Source: Takakia lepidozioides
Taxonomy: Eukaryota; Streptophyta; Takakiopsida; Takakiales; Takakiaceae
Length of the DNA: 60,000 nt
Reading direction: 5' to 3'
Assembly: GCA_030704615.1 (NCBI GenBank)
Contig: CM060732.1
Span: 78,351,053 to 78,411,052 of the forward strand
Shown piece after piece: positions 48,812 to 60,000 of this stretch. The position numbers and the translations under genes were made by a program. The notes below the pieces were generated by a model. That model saw only the letters and a program-made list of their open reading frames with translations, was not told the origin of the DNA and searched no databases. Position 1 is the stretch's first letter, and every line of letters starts with the position of its first letter.

Positions 48812-51800
48812 ATGAATGTCCGTGTCACTGGCAAACGTGGGTTTCCACAGTTGCAGGTGTGCAGGTCCAATTATTTCGGGTCTGACATCAACCACACCAA
48901 TAGCGCATTCTTCAGATCATCTTTCACAGGATGGACCCTGCGGAATAGACATTGCCACCAGAGTCCTGCTGTAAGGAGAAGTGGGATGGGGACTATCGCT
49001 GATGGAAGCAAGCCAGGATTTGGACCCAGACCTGTGAAAAAGTCTAAGGTTTGACAGGCCCCTGTAGAGTTAGCTACATCTGGCGGGAAGTGCACTGCTC
49101 ATTCCAGAATGCTGAAGAAGCTTTTGAAACTGAACATGAAAATAGGCCATCGCTGATTTAGCATGGGGGGCGACTGGGCCCACCAGTCAGGCACAGCCAT
49201 TTGCCCTGAAAGTCTGAACATAGTCGTCAGAAGACTCTAATCCACTTAAGAGGAGTGGCCAGTCCAGACTGTGGTAGTCAGACCAAGATTATTTCCGTTT
49301 GGTTGATGACTACATTGATTTTTGGCTTGGTGTGAAATAAATGTGCCCACTGTGCCAATGTCCTAACTCTTACCGGGATTCATCTGAACACCCTGATGAT
49401 AGGGGAATTTGAGTGGTGAGTTCAATGTAGTTTTTCACAGGATGGTTTAGAAGTTTTGAATGTCAAATGGTGGGAGCTGGTGCAGAAAACAGAGGAAACA
49501 CAGCGACCCAAGCAAGACCTGGATCCTATAATTCAAGCCCAGTGGGGACTCTTTTCCCAGTTTGTTTATACTAAAGAAAATTCTTACTTATAGGCAAACG
49601 TTAAACTCTAGTCCTTAACCAACAGGAAATGTGGCTTAGAGTTGGAATATTGTTGCATCTATTCATGCCCTTTATTTCACTCTCTTTGACTTGCTTGTGT
49701 ATCTGTCACTTCACTTCCGCACTTTCACATTTTTACGTGAACTTATTTCTGTCTCTACAGGCAGATTCTTGCAGCAAAGCAACAAAGCAAAGAGGATTCA
49801 TTATCTACTGGTAGTGTATTGGTTTTTACTCTTGCTGACATCATATTGAGGGAATCTTTGCTATATTGATAGTTTGATAGCAGTGTTCTAGGTGCTGGGC
49901 AACCCTCAATGTGTCGTGTGTGATATTTTGACTGGCTGCCTTGCAAATTGAGGATCTTTTCCCTTCCAAGCAAAGCCATTGTCGTGACAGGACCTTTGAG
50001 ACATCTTGTTGCATGCATCTGCATTTGAGCAACTGTGAATCTTTGTGTAGCAGTAGCTGAGGAGGCACCGACCTTGGTTTTAGAGTCATCTGTGGAGGAC
50101 GGAGTGGACATAGGAGATGAGAAGCTCTTTGAACAGCGCCTTGAGGCAATTAGGAGGTATTCTTGCTTTGACTTATTTGTCATTGTTTTGCTTTTCTCGT
50201 CTTGAAATTGCCCATTGTTTTCTCAGTCTCTGTACCTCTCCCCCCTCCTTTTTGCCTTTCCTTTTCTCTTTCCTCATTTCCTGACCTCTCCAATTCTCAC
50301 ACATCTTTGTATGGGTTGGGAATGTTTTAAAGAGGGTGGGGCCTTGGTTTTGCAGAGTCTAAATGGAAAGCAGGATATTTTATTTTGTCTGGCATTTGAC
50401 ATGTGATATTAGATCCATGCAGATCTGCTAGGGAGCAGCAAATGGTGAAGGAACAGAAGAAGTATGGACCCATCGATTATGATGCTCCTCCTCCCATTGC
50501 TGAACAGTCCAGTTGGACTAATAATCTCACCACTAGAGTATGTTGTTTTGTGTCCTTTCCGTGAAGCCTAAGATGTGGAGTTTCTATATTCGCCGAAACA
50601 GATGAGATACAGATTTAGTTGTATCCTAGTGGTAAGGTTTGTTGCATAAATTGAGTGGCAACTGTGTAAAAGAGTGGGCTTGGTAGTCGGCAAGTTGCAA
50701 ACTGATCAACAGCAGTTCATATAAATGATAACAAGGATTGTAAACTCACACATGTTGGTGACATGATGAATGCTCAATACGCATTCTGAAGTCCAAATCA
50801 GGTTGCAGAAATGAAACCTTGTTGGGGGATGAGAAAATAAATTCTTCAGTCATTTCTCTCAATCATAGCTGAAATATTAAGCTTGCCTTTGAAGCAGATC
50901 GGGGTGGGAGTGGCTGTCTTGGTACTTGGAGCTGTGTTTACGCTTGGGGATATTTTACCTTCTGGCAGGTAGTGGCCTTTCTTCTTTTGAATACCACCCA
51001 CCTGTCTTCTTAATCTCTTATATCATGTATTAGGGGGAATGTGTGGGTGGGTTCAACCTTTGTACTAATTACACTTCAGTAGGAAATCAAGAGATAAGAC
51101 TTTGATGTAACAGAGTATCAACCAAAAATCTATAAGAGAGCATGGACAGCACATCAAGGTGAATACTCATCTGGTGCTTTTGTCATTGCAGTTCGTCTAT
51201 CAATAACCTTCCTTAACATGTGATGTTGTGGAATTTGTGACAGCTAATGGCTAATTCTATTCCTACCACTGGGGTGTTGTGTCTCCTGGTTGCAGTCCCA
51301 ATGGGGAGGCGGACAAGCAGCTTGAGCAGAAGCAGCTGCCACCTGAAGTAGCCTCCAAACTGAAGGTGTCATTTTTCTGCTATGATTTTTGATTGCAGAG
51401 AGTTTTATAAGGTCCATGACCACCTTAAGTGTGTCTGCTTTTAGCTTCAACATCACGGCTTGTGGCTGGTTGCTAGCAGAAGCAGCCAATGCAAGTCATT
51501 GTCTCTCCAATAGATAGTAAAATGCTAAGGTACTTTCTGGCACAAAGGATACAAAGGATACTGCTCTGAAATGACTCCAAAATTCACAGAACTCTATGCC
51601 TTTCTATATCCTTACATTGTTACCTCTGATATCTGCAGGCACAAGTACAGGAGTTCGAAGAATTATTGAAGTCAAGCCCTGAGGATCGGGCTGCCCTTGA
51701 GGTAAGCTCCTAATGGCCGAGAATTGTTCTCTCCACTCAAGGACTTGTGATCCTTGTGTACACCTCGGCACCAATGAGTCATATTGAGTTAGGAAAGGAC

Positions 51801-54685
51801 TTCTCATACTTCTGCAGACAGAATTTTTGATGTAGTTCCTGGAGATGATAAAGATAATGACTTTCGAGGTGGGTGATGTCATCTAATGTGTGCAGGGTGC
51901 TGGTGTCACATATGCAGAGCTAGGAGAGTTCAAGAAAGCTGCCACCTACCTAGTGAAGCTAACTCAGGTTGCTGCTGAGTTCTTGATTATTACTGTCACT
52001 GATTAGTGAAAGAAAGAATGAGGCATATAGTGTGCTATTGTTCTTGCCTATGATGCAGTCAGGCCACATCTATTTTGGGCCATCATGGGGAACAGTGTAA
52101 GATTACCGAGGCAAATGTGCAGTGCTTATGAATGATAGCCAGTCCACATCTATAAATGCCAGTTCCTGGGAAAAATGTCACTGGAGGTGAATTAGTGTCT
52201 TGGTGGGCTTCTACTATGTAGTTGACAGTCTTCAGGGTGCTGCTCACCTTTCTGCCTGTTTTGCTGAGCAGAAGGAATCAAACAATGTCGAGGCACTGCG
52301 TTTACTGGGGGAAGTGCAGTATGAAACAGGCGAGTATGAATCTAGTGCTGCTGCCTATCGCAACGCAATAAGGGTTGGCTTTCTTCCTCCTTGATGCCAG
52401 ATTTATCTCTAATTTTATCATAATTTTTGGAGTTGAGGAAGCTATAGGATGGAATGAGGATGGAGAGCATGTACTACTTGTCAGCTTGAAGGTTGTATGA
52501 CAGGAAGTTCTCTTTGGACAAAGTTTTATAAAAGTCAAGATTACGGCACACCTCTAATCATTCTAGGTTATTTCTGAGTAAATGTACTTTGTTATGCACC
52601 ATTGGAAAGATCAGAGCAGACCACATAGATGGTTCGGAGATGAATACCTCCGAAAGACCTCACGATGACATCATGTTGGCAACTTGGAGTTGAGATTTCA
52701 ATTTACTGGAAGTTTGCATCTGTACACTGGTGTAGGAGACATGTTGTCGTGCATAATCTCAACCCTCATTGACTGCAAGCCCCTGCGACTGGCCATCAGG
52801 ATGTCACCTTGCAGACAAAGAGGTTGTGAGCATCAACTGTGCACATATTTATCTGTAGATGACTACGGTATGCAGAGGCAAACATGTTTCAGGATCTGGG
52901 GGATGGGATGGGAGACCTTTTGTGAAGTTTAATTGTAGCTGCATGCTTTTGAGGGAGAGGTTGCATAATCCCACCAATGGATTTAGTTGTGAGCTACCTG
53001 TGCTCCTGGTTCTGGAGTTCCTGTATAGGCATTCGCTTGTTTAGTGCATATGCTTGCCTGTCCATGCAACAATAATGCCTAATCTTTGTGACTTTCGAAA
53101 CGCACTCTGGCAAGCCATCTGATTGCTCAGATGGCAGAGCGCACCCATCTATACAGAACTAATGGCTCTAAGTGGTTTGTCATTACTTGTATATGTGTTT
53201 GCATTTCAGGTTTTCCCAAAAGAGTCTGTGACACTACTGCAAGGATTAACCAGTGCTCTTCTTGCCAACAGCAAGCCAAGCGAGGTACTACTTTCAGGCC
53301 TACTTGGGTGTTGGACACTAGGTGGTTTTGGCAGATACTACTTCTGATGAGCTACAACCAATCGAAAACTTGCAGTTGTGGTCCAAAATGCTCAAACAAT
53401 GAAGCTGGGTTTGGACCTGATAGTTGATGAGAAAGGATCCAACCACTCAGGAATAAAGACGAAACATGCCAGCCCCAGAGAACCAGGCTACTGTAGAGGA
53501 CTAGTAGTGGGTAAGTTGGGATCTTTTCAATCCTTGAATTTTTATGTCTTCAACACTGATGAGACCTGTGATGCCATCAGATGGCATAGTGCTGAGATGC
53601 TAAGTGCTGACTGTGCAATTTCAATCTTTGCTTACTAAGGGAGGTAGCAGCACTGAAAAAATGGTGAGTCAATAGCATAACATGAATCTGTACTTGAATT
53701 TTTGTGATCATTAGGCTGTTGGGGAGCTTCTTGCGGCAAGAGCCAGAATCAACTCAAGCAATCAAACAAATGCATCTGTCCTGAGGCGCATGAATGTGGA
53801 AGACAATGTGGGAGCAAGCCCTGGCGCAATGCAGAAGGAAGACCTCATCGATCCTGTACAAGTAATCCTTTCCCAGAATGTCCTTTTTCTACCACAGATT
53901 GTCTGCTTGACACATACTGTATGAGTAGGCACATTGCCCGGACCTCTGATATTCTACACAATGATAGTTGTAGGTGTGTACACTTAACCTGCAAAAATAT
54001 TCAGGTGGGCTGTGGGTCAGGGTGGTAGACTATATGTCTGTGTACGGAAACTGTGAAACATACATGTCAGAGGGAAGAGCAGGGAGTGAAGAAGAGAGAA
54101 AGGGGGAAGAGACAAAAAGAAAAATAGAAAGATGTGGATGCAGGGGGAATTGTTGTTGGGGAAGTCATACTATGCGTGGGGAGGCCATTCAGGCGATGCA
54201 ATTGCTGTTTATGATGCACTGATAGCCAGTCACCCAGAGGATTTCCGCGGGTATTTGGCCAAGGTATGCATTCACCATTGAGCTGCTGAGTAGTAATTCT
54301 TCTGGGCATTTGGAAGAGCTTCAATCATTTGGGCTTTCTTGACTGAATCTTGCCATGCCTGGACAGGGGATTCTGCTTAAGGAGCAAGGGAGAGCAAGTG
54401 ATGCCGAACGCATGTTCATTCAGGCAAGTTGCCTCACTGTTAGCAACCCTTGATTTATAAGTTTGAGGGGAGGGGCATCAGCTTTACTCATTACTACAAC
54501 CCATTCAATCATTGCAAATACGGTTGAGGTGACAGTCAGTTGTCTAGGAAATGGCATCTGCGTACTTTGCAATTTGATTACGTTTGGATTCTCAGGACTA
54601 TCATTCTCACCTGATGTTGTTACAGGCACGCTATGTGGCACCCACCAAGTTAAAGTCGCTGGTGGACCGGTACTCAGGCAGATGA
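48812..54685 (+). CDS. Chloroplast-type tetratricopeptide-repeat membrane protein
   Basis: Fourteen exons join in phase: 48812-49048, 49765-49810, 50051-50156, 50423-50537, 50898-50968, 51296-51365, 51639-51701, 51896-51967, 52272-52373, 53210-53284, 53715-53861, 54144-54263, 54367-54423, 54626-54685; about 446 residues. The first exon is Arg/Ser-rich like a transit peptide and ends KPGFGPRPVKKSK. An acidic linker and a Lys/Pro segment (KEQKKYGPIDYDAPPPIAEQ) follow, then one membrane helix (IGVGVAVLVLGAVFTLGDIL) and TPR-like helices (VTYAELGEFKKAATYLVKL, LLGEVQYETGEYESSAAAYR, AIAVYDALIASHPEDFRGY, ILLKEQGRASDAERMF), ending KLKSLVDRYSGR. Related plant TPR proteins are plastid membrane proteins; a precise role cannot be given. 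The donor after exon 13 is GC, not GT. Confidence 0.85.
54423..54426 (+). other. Non-canonical GC splice donor
   Basis: The exon ending FIQ (54367-54423) is followed by GCAAGT. The next exon starts after TTACAG at 54626 in the same phase. GC-AG introns are a minor class in plants with otherwise strong donor matches, as here (CAG|GCAAGT). Confidence 0.75.
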
Positions 54686-55319
54686 AGTGAAACTTTGTCG
54701 GCAAACTGAGTGCGGCTGGTTGGCAGCTTGTCTCATTAGCAGACATCACTGAAGCTACAAGGAGATATTCATTTGGTTTCTTGTTTCATAATCAGAAATT
54801 TGGCCAGGACTACATCTAATGTTGCCATGTGATGGCTCCTGCATTAGAGAGATTATTAACAGGTCCGTGAATGTTAATGGTGATTGTTACCAGTTGTAAG
54901 CTTGGTCGTCCAATGGTGCAAACCCTCACGAGCAAGCAAGCGGAAATCTCATTCTCCTCAATCTGGCCTGGAATCTCACTGTGTAGCGAAACTTCAGCTT
55001 CAAGGTTGTTACGTTCATTTACAGATGCTGGATCAAATAGCTCACAATCACTGTCGTTTCTACTGCGAAATTTAAGGGAAAATGGTCAAACTCATATTGT
55101 TACTCTCAGACTCCAACGCGTCCGCTATGCGTCACTGCGTCGAACACACCAGAAGTTCCAACGCAGACGTTTATCAATATTGAAGTGCTCCACAAGCAAC
55201 CTTGCGTGCCAAGAGTAAGTCTTGTCTCATTCAGTACATATGATCCCCACTCGACCATCGACTTCGTCATTTGTCTAGCACTACTTCGAAGATTGAGTAC
55301 TGAGTCTGTGGATATTACG
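54686..55319. other. Intergenic, no gene recognised
   Basis: 3' flank of the TPR gene and upstream flank of the next gene. Several short frames without family resemblance; nothing supported. Confidence 0.3.
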
Positions 55320-55493
55320 AGCTAGCTGGGTAGCAGATCGGTTTAGAGACATCAAAGTAGTCTACGCCAGCAGAGAGAATTAGCTGCGGATTGAGCACAT
55401 CGGTTTAGAAACATCGGAGTACTCTTGGTTAGCACTAGAGATTTAGCTGCGGATTGGGGACACTAGAGGAGGTAGAGCACTAAGCAAGCAATC
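55320..55493 (+). promoter_or_regulatory. Duplicated 5' leader of the first paralogue
   Basis: Two tandem copies of a leader unit: AGAGAATTAGCTGCGGATTG (near 55371) and AGAGATTTAGCTGCGGATTG (near 55435), each with CATCGGTTTAGAAACATC or a relative beside it. The paralogue at 57836-58486 has one copy of this unit in the same place, directly before AAACAAGCAATC-ATG. Confidence 0.7.
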
Positions 55494-56141
55494 ATGAGGC
55501 GGGAGGGGCGAGTGCGAGGCAAGCCCACCAACAAGAGCAGGCTTACTGGGCGTTGCAGGGGCGGCAAGACTAGATGCCGCGGCTGCCGTAATAATCCCGT
55601 GGAGAAGTCCAGGGAGAAGCGGATGGGCAGATACAAGAGATTCGCAGTCGATGTGCGCACCAACCCTGCACTCTTTGACTTCCAGCTCGTCCAGCCTTCG
55701 CCCGCACATCTTCGAGGTGGATTGGAAGATCATGGAGATGAGAGATGGTGTTTCTCTGTCGAGGCGGATGAGAGCATGCTCGTTGCCACCGTCAACAGCA
55801 TGATTGAAGCTGCCTTTGTCAAAATGCACGGGGGTTATGGAGGTGAGTGTGAGGGGGGCGAGACTACGGCCATGGCGTGTACTGCTTTTGAGCTTGCAAG
55901 TGGAGCAGCAATTCTCGCGGCTGATGGTACAGACATTGCTGCCATCGAATCGGCTTTCCACAGAGAGTTGGGTATCTTTGAGAACGAAGTGGAAGGTTTA
56001 AGGTTCTCTCAATTTGCAACAAACGGGGGGTGCGCATTGAGTGAGGAGAGCTGGTCCGATGTTGGTCTTTTGGAGTCAGAGCAGGAGAGCTCGGTGGAGG
56101 ACGACTGGTCGATGGTGGACGATGATGATGAAGATGTGTGA
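55494..56141 (+). CDS. Small plant protein, basic N-terminus and acidic C-terminus, paralogue A
   Basis: Intronless, 215 residues, function unknown. Residues 1-55 are strongly basic with conserved-looking MRREGRVRGKPTNKSRLTGR and cysteines CRGGKTRCRGC (a possible metal or nucleic-acid site). The middle (DESMLVATVNSMIEAAFVKM and TDIAAIESAFHRELGIFENE) is helical, and the tail is acidic (DDWSMVDDDDEDV). The start is supported by near-identity with paralogue B from the first residue. A basic, Cys-containing head with an acidic tail suggests a nuclear regulator, but that is inference. It faces paralogue B across 1.7 kb. Confidence 0.8.
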   Translation: MRREGRVRGKPTNKSRLTGRCRGGKTRCRGCRNNPVEKSREKRMGRYKRFAVDVRTNPALFDFQLVQPSPAHLRGGLEDHGDERWCFSVEADESMLVATVNSMIEAAFVKMHGGYGGECEGGETTAMACTAFELASGAAILAADGTDIAAIESAFHRELGIFENEVEGLRFSQFATNGGCALSEESWSDVGLLESEQESSVEDDWSMVDDDDEDV

Positions 56142-57835
56142 ACAAACGGCACGAGGGACTTCACGAGCTTAAATTCTCGCTCCACTTCCGAATTGGGAAC
56201 AAGTAGTACTCAATGTCTTTCACACCGAATGTAGCGTTCCTTATACAGACTTGCAGCCTGGAGGATGCAATCTGCAGACAACAGCCGAACAAAGTCATTA
56301 TAGTCAGTGCAATTATTGACAGTCTCCCTATTCCCTATTCCGGCACGCCAACCGGCACCTGAAGAGCGGTCGTGTAGGAGGAAGATGATTTAGTGAATGA
56401 TCAGAACTTCGATCCTTGCTGCAACATGGGACGATTACCGTACACTCTATTGTAAATCCCACAACCTATAATGTGCACACAATCGGGTCTAGTTCGCATC
56501 CTCGGAGAACAGAGACTGAAGATTCAAGGGTTTCATCGAATGCACCTAGCTATACTCTCGTAAGCAGGCTCATTAGAACAATTCACTCCATGTTGCTCCT
56601 TGATTAGGTACTATACCAATCAGCAAGAGACATTACGTCTCGGTTACACAATTATCAGAGTCTGCATCTTATCAATACACACGACAATGTCGAGAGTGAC
56701 ACAGTCCTAAAGAGATGTAGTGCAAGAGCTTGTGAAATATCTCATACTGTCGTTGAAACAAAGCAAGGAACAGTGTAGTAGTTAACCAAGCGTTGAAATT
56801 CATAATCTAGAGAGTTTCAAGGGAAGGGAACGGAATTGAAAAGCAAATTCCTCCCAATTCTCTATATTCATGGCCATGTAATGTTTGTCACCATCACTTG
56901 TACATCTCATTACAACCGACTTCTCTTCTCCGTGATTCATTATTTTGATTCAGTGATGATGGAGCCGAGGCTATGGCAACTCTACAGTACTAGCATGTAG
57001 ATTGATCCCGAAACAAGGAGAAACATGCTTACCAATATGGTCGTGGTTGTGGGAGATTTCTAAACAAGTTCTAAGGAATGTTTTCTGAGGGAACAAATTG
57101 GGAACTATTGAAGCGGCTCAAGTGTGGTGTCCATCCTGAGACAGCGGCCACCTCGGCAGGGCACCCAGGCGGCCAATGACCAAGCTCAGACCACAGAAAT
57201 CAGCATTTACAATGAATCCAATGCAACACTCCCCTAGTACTTCCTAGCACTTAGTACTTAGTGCGCATCCTTCTTGAGTTGCAGACTCAGTCTGTATGAT
57301 ACTCTAATCGCTGTATGTGTGCTGATGAAAGTAAAATATTTGCTGTTGCCATGTTGCCATGTTTCCATCTTCCCTGCAGATATGTACTGCTTGTAATCAA
57401 ATGGAAACATGGAGTAATCACCCTGCTCACTATCATATCGAGATTGCCTGTCAATCACGTATGTTCCGGCGATCGACTTCCTTTGCCCCGGCTAGATGTG
57501 GTGCGCATTCCAGTAGGATCTGGATTCTAGAACAAACCTAAGCTTGTGCGCATTGTTCATCACTGTCATGTAATATTGCCACCACATGTTTCTGCACAAC
57601 TCCAATGAGTTCCGATCCATTGCATCAGGATTCAGGTGCTGCACCCTCTACATTTCATAGATTCAGTTCTTGCTTCGGCCCAGCTGGAGTCGACAATTGC
57701 AGTGATCACTCAATTTCGTCGTTGTGAAGATTGCCGGCTCTAGGATCATCTCTTGAGGAGGTGGACATGGGTGTTATCAACAAAGTCTGCAAATGATTTC
57801 AGGAAGGCATAATTTTCAGCTCTTGTGCAGATTAT
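56142..57835. other. Spacer between inverted paralogues
   Basis: 1.7 kb with the 3' flanks of both paralogues, no convincing gene. Similarity between the two arms does not extend noticeably past the stop codons. Confidence 0.5.
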
Positions 57836-58486
57836 TCACACCTCCAAATCTTCATCGACATCCACTATAGACCAGTCATCGTCCGCCGAGCTCTCCATGT
57901 CCAACAGATCCACATCGGTCCAGCTTTCCTCACTCACTGTGGACCCCCGGATCTTCCTCACAAACTGAGAGAAGCTGGAACCTTCCACTGCGTTCTCGAA
58001 GATGCCCAGCTCTCGTTGGAATGCCGATTCGATGGCAGCGATGTCTGTGCCGTCGACGCTTGCAAGGATTGCGCCATTGGCAAGCTCGTAAGTGGTGTAA
58101 GCCATGGCCGTAGTCTCGTCCATCTCACACTCATCTGCATAACCGCCACGGTGCATTTTGACAAAGGCAGCTTCGATCACGCTGTTGACAGTGGAAACGA
58201 GCATGCTCTCATCTGCCTCGACAGAGAAACACCATGATGTCTCATCTCCATGATCTTCCAATCCACCTCGAAGATGTGCGAGCGAAGGCTGGACGAGGAA
58301 GTCAGCGAGTGCAGGGTTGGTGCGCACATCGGCTGCGAATCTCTTGTATCTGCCCATCCGCTTCTCCCTGGACTTCTCCACGGGATGATAACGGCAGCTG
58401 CGGCATCTAGTCTTACCCGACTTGCAACGCCCCGTGAGCCTGCTCTTGTTGGTGGGCTTGCCTCGCACTCGCCCCTCCCGCCTCAT
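57836..58486 (-). CDS. Small plant protein, basic N-terminus and acidic C-terminus, paralogue B
   Basis: Intronless, 216 residues, about three quarters identical by eye to paralogue A along its whole length. The head is nearly identical (MRREGRVRGKPTNKSRLTGR, then CKSGKTRCRSC and KSREKRMGRYKRFA). The middle (DGTDIAAIESAFQRELGIFE) is kept, and most differences are in the acidic tail (DDWSIVDVDEDLEV). Small insertions are in multiples of three, so both frames look selected. Oriented toward paralogue A; the pair arose by an inverted duplication including part of the 5' leader. Confidence 0.8.
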   Translation of the reverse strand: MRREGRVRGKPTNKSRLTGRCKSGKTRCRSCRYHPVEKSREKRMGRYKRFAADVRTNPALADFLVQPSLAHLRGGLEDHGDETSWCFSVEADESMLVSTVNSVIEAAFVKMHRGGYADECEMDETTAMAYTTYELANGAILASVDGTDIAAIESAFQRELGIFENAVEGSSFSQFVRKIRGSTVSEESWTDVDLLDMESSADDDWSIVDVDEDLEV

Positions 58487-58600
58487 GATTGCTTGTTTAA
58501 TGCTCTACCTGCTCTAGAGTGTCCTCAATCCGCAGCTAATTCTCTCTGCCAACGTCCAAGGCTGCTTCAGATGATGTTTCTAAACTTGTGTGCGAACCCA

Positions 58601-60000
58601 ACTGGGAATGTCGAGGGACTGACTAATTGCCTGACGATGGAAAGAATGCCGATCGAGCGCTACTGCACCAGTAGGGATACTTTCCTACACTAATGACGAA
58701 GGCGATGCCTTCGTCAGGGTTATATTGTGAAAATGATGTTGAGATTTCTTGGCACGCAAGGTTGCTTGGGGAGCACTTCGATGAAGAGAGGCTACGCTTG
58801 GAGAGATTCTTCTATTGAGGGGCGCAGCACATTTGGAGGCTTCTAGTGCAAGTCTGACGGCTGTGCAGACTTTGCTTAAGATAGGCCACAAGCTGGAGTC
58901 CAGGAATTCTGTAGCTCCGCGTCCAGTTCGTTGCTGCATTTCGGGGATATCGCTTTACCGACAGCAGGGAGAGTGAGCTGTTACTTCAAGCGTTTGTTTC
59001 TCAATCTCTCACTCGGATTGCGTACAACCAGATTGAGCCTGAGTGGAGGATGAATTTGACACTTGCCAGATATCACGTGATTGGAGACGAACTGTAATGG
59101 CCGCAAATTCACCGTTGACTTTATTCCCGTAAAATGCGCCTAGTACGTGTTCTGAGAACTTCAACGTACGAGTCGATGGCAATGGCAAATCTTCAAGAGA
59201 GAATTGCAGTTGGCTTGCAAGTTGAAGAACTGTTGTGACCAACTTTGATACGTAGATTCATTTATAATTTCATTCTTTATACTGTAAAAGCACAACAGTA
59301 CTGATTCACAACTCTATGTTGTTTGGATCTGGTGGCTGCAGACCTGTCCTCTCTCTTGGGGATCAGTCCCGTCCATAATAATCATGCAAACCGCCAATAA
59401 ATGACACAGACACAGCTTGCGACGTTGATTCTCTTGTAGATTTCCATTGAAGGCCCCATCTAGATTTCAAAATTCTTGCCAACTCCCTTTCCCTCGCTGT
59501 CTATTCGCTCCGGTAAGAAAGTAACTGCTCTAACTACACAATGCAGGATTTACAGAAAATCTCCAATCTATTGTACGACAGACCTCTCTCTCGGAAGCGG
59601 ACTCGTTCTATCTGTCCCTGTGTGTTCCTTCAGGTAACATTTATGTTCGGCCCGATATCCTCTACATGCTCGGCATGTGCACTGCAGCAGGAAATCTTGT
59701 CGGGAAATCTATGTATGCAGATGAACGAAGACTCTCCCAATCTTCCATCTTTTCCCTATTTGTCTCCCGTTTTGTGGGTCGTTTCGCTCTGGCGGTTACA
59801 GTCTGCCAAAGCGAAATCTGCGATCTACCCACCCAGTATAGCATACAAATATGCGCTTTCAGTTTAACCATCACTGAAATCCGCTCCCAAATTCTGGAAA
59901 ACTTCTCATGTATGGCAACCAAGTTGGCTAATCTAATTCAGGGGTGCCAACCAGCGCAGGTTCTCAAAAGGCTAAGAAATGAGTTTGCATGTCGGCAGGA
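58601..60000. other. No gene recognised at the right end
   Basis: Beyond the paralogue B leader (to about 58600) only short frames without family resemblance occur, for example at 58685-58939 (-) and 59541-59867 (+). A gene could continue past 60000, but nothing is supported. Confidence 0.3.

Noticed and set aside
53124-53180. tRNA-like text GCTCAGATGGCAGAGCG
   Set aside because: A D-arm-like word is present, but no matching T-arm box B, anticodon stem or acceptor stem could be formed.
1-60000. CRISPR arrays, bacterial operons, rRNA genes
   Set aside because: None seen; the tandem arrays here have long contiguous units without spacers, and the genes are intron-bearing plant nuclear genes.

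Overview
This is nuclear DNA from a land plant. Genes are split by many short GT-AG introns. The window encodes a chloroplast early light-induced protein, a plant-type aldehyde oxidase, a pectin-type putative methyltransferase and PLS-class PPR proteins. The PPR style and a moss/liverwort-like mitochondrial rps13 copy suggest a seedless plant (bryophyte, lycophyte or fern); the species cannot be fixed by eye.

Layout. 1-10.7 kb (-): an aldehyde oxidase gene, 18 exons in the window, 3' end off the left edge, with a tRNA-derived SINE and other insertions in its introns. 11.5-17.6 kb: a decayed PPR pseudogene (+), a decayed UPF1/SEN1-like helicase fragment (-), and a long PPR ORF (-) whose N-terminus is a piece of a RabA-type GTPase. 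18.1-24.3 kb: tandem repeats and two dead non-LTR retrotransposons in the same orientation, one with RNase H and one with a reverse transcriptase plus a nuclease-like C-terminus. 24.3-27.2 kb: gene relics, namely an F-box-like fragment and two exons of an unrecognised membrane protein. 27.7-33.0 kb (-): a complete eight-exon PMT-family methyltransferase with an apparent 5' UTR intron. 33-39.6 kb: gene-poor, with a possible oligopeptide-transporter relic, a truncated but open rps13 copy, and ~99-bp tandem repeats that look like part of an LTR. 40.3-41.3 kb (+): a two-exon ELIP. 42.2-47.1 kb (-): an eleven-exon FAD monooxygenase resembling kynurenine 3-monooxygenase, with a C-terminal membrane anchor. 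48.8-54.7 kb (+): a chloroplast-type TPR protein of 14 exons. 55.5-58.5 kb: two intronless paralogues of a small basic/acidic plant protein facing each other as an inverted duplication.

The genes do not form a pathway; this is an ordinary plant gene neighbourhood disturbed by duplication, retrotransposition and gene capture. The observations most worth following are the RabA-PPR chimera, the nuclear rps13 copy, the KMO-like enzyme and the inverted paralogue pair. All exon borders were read by eye from splice signals and reading phase, and no database search was run.
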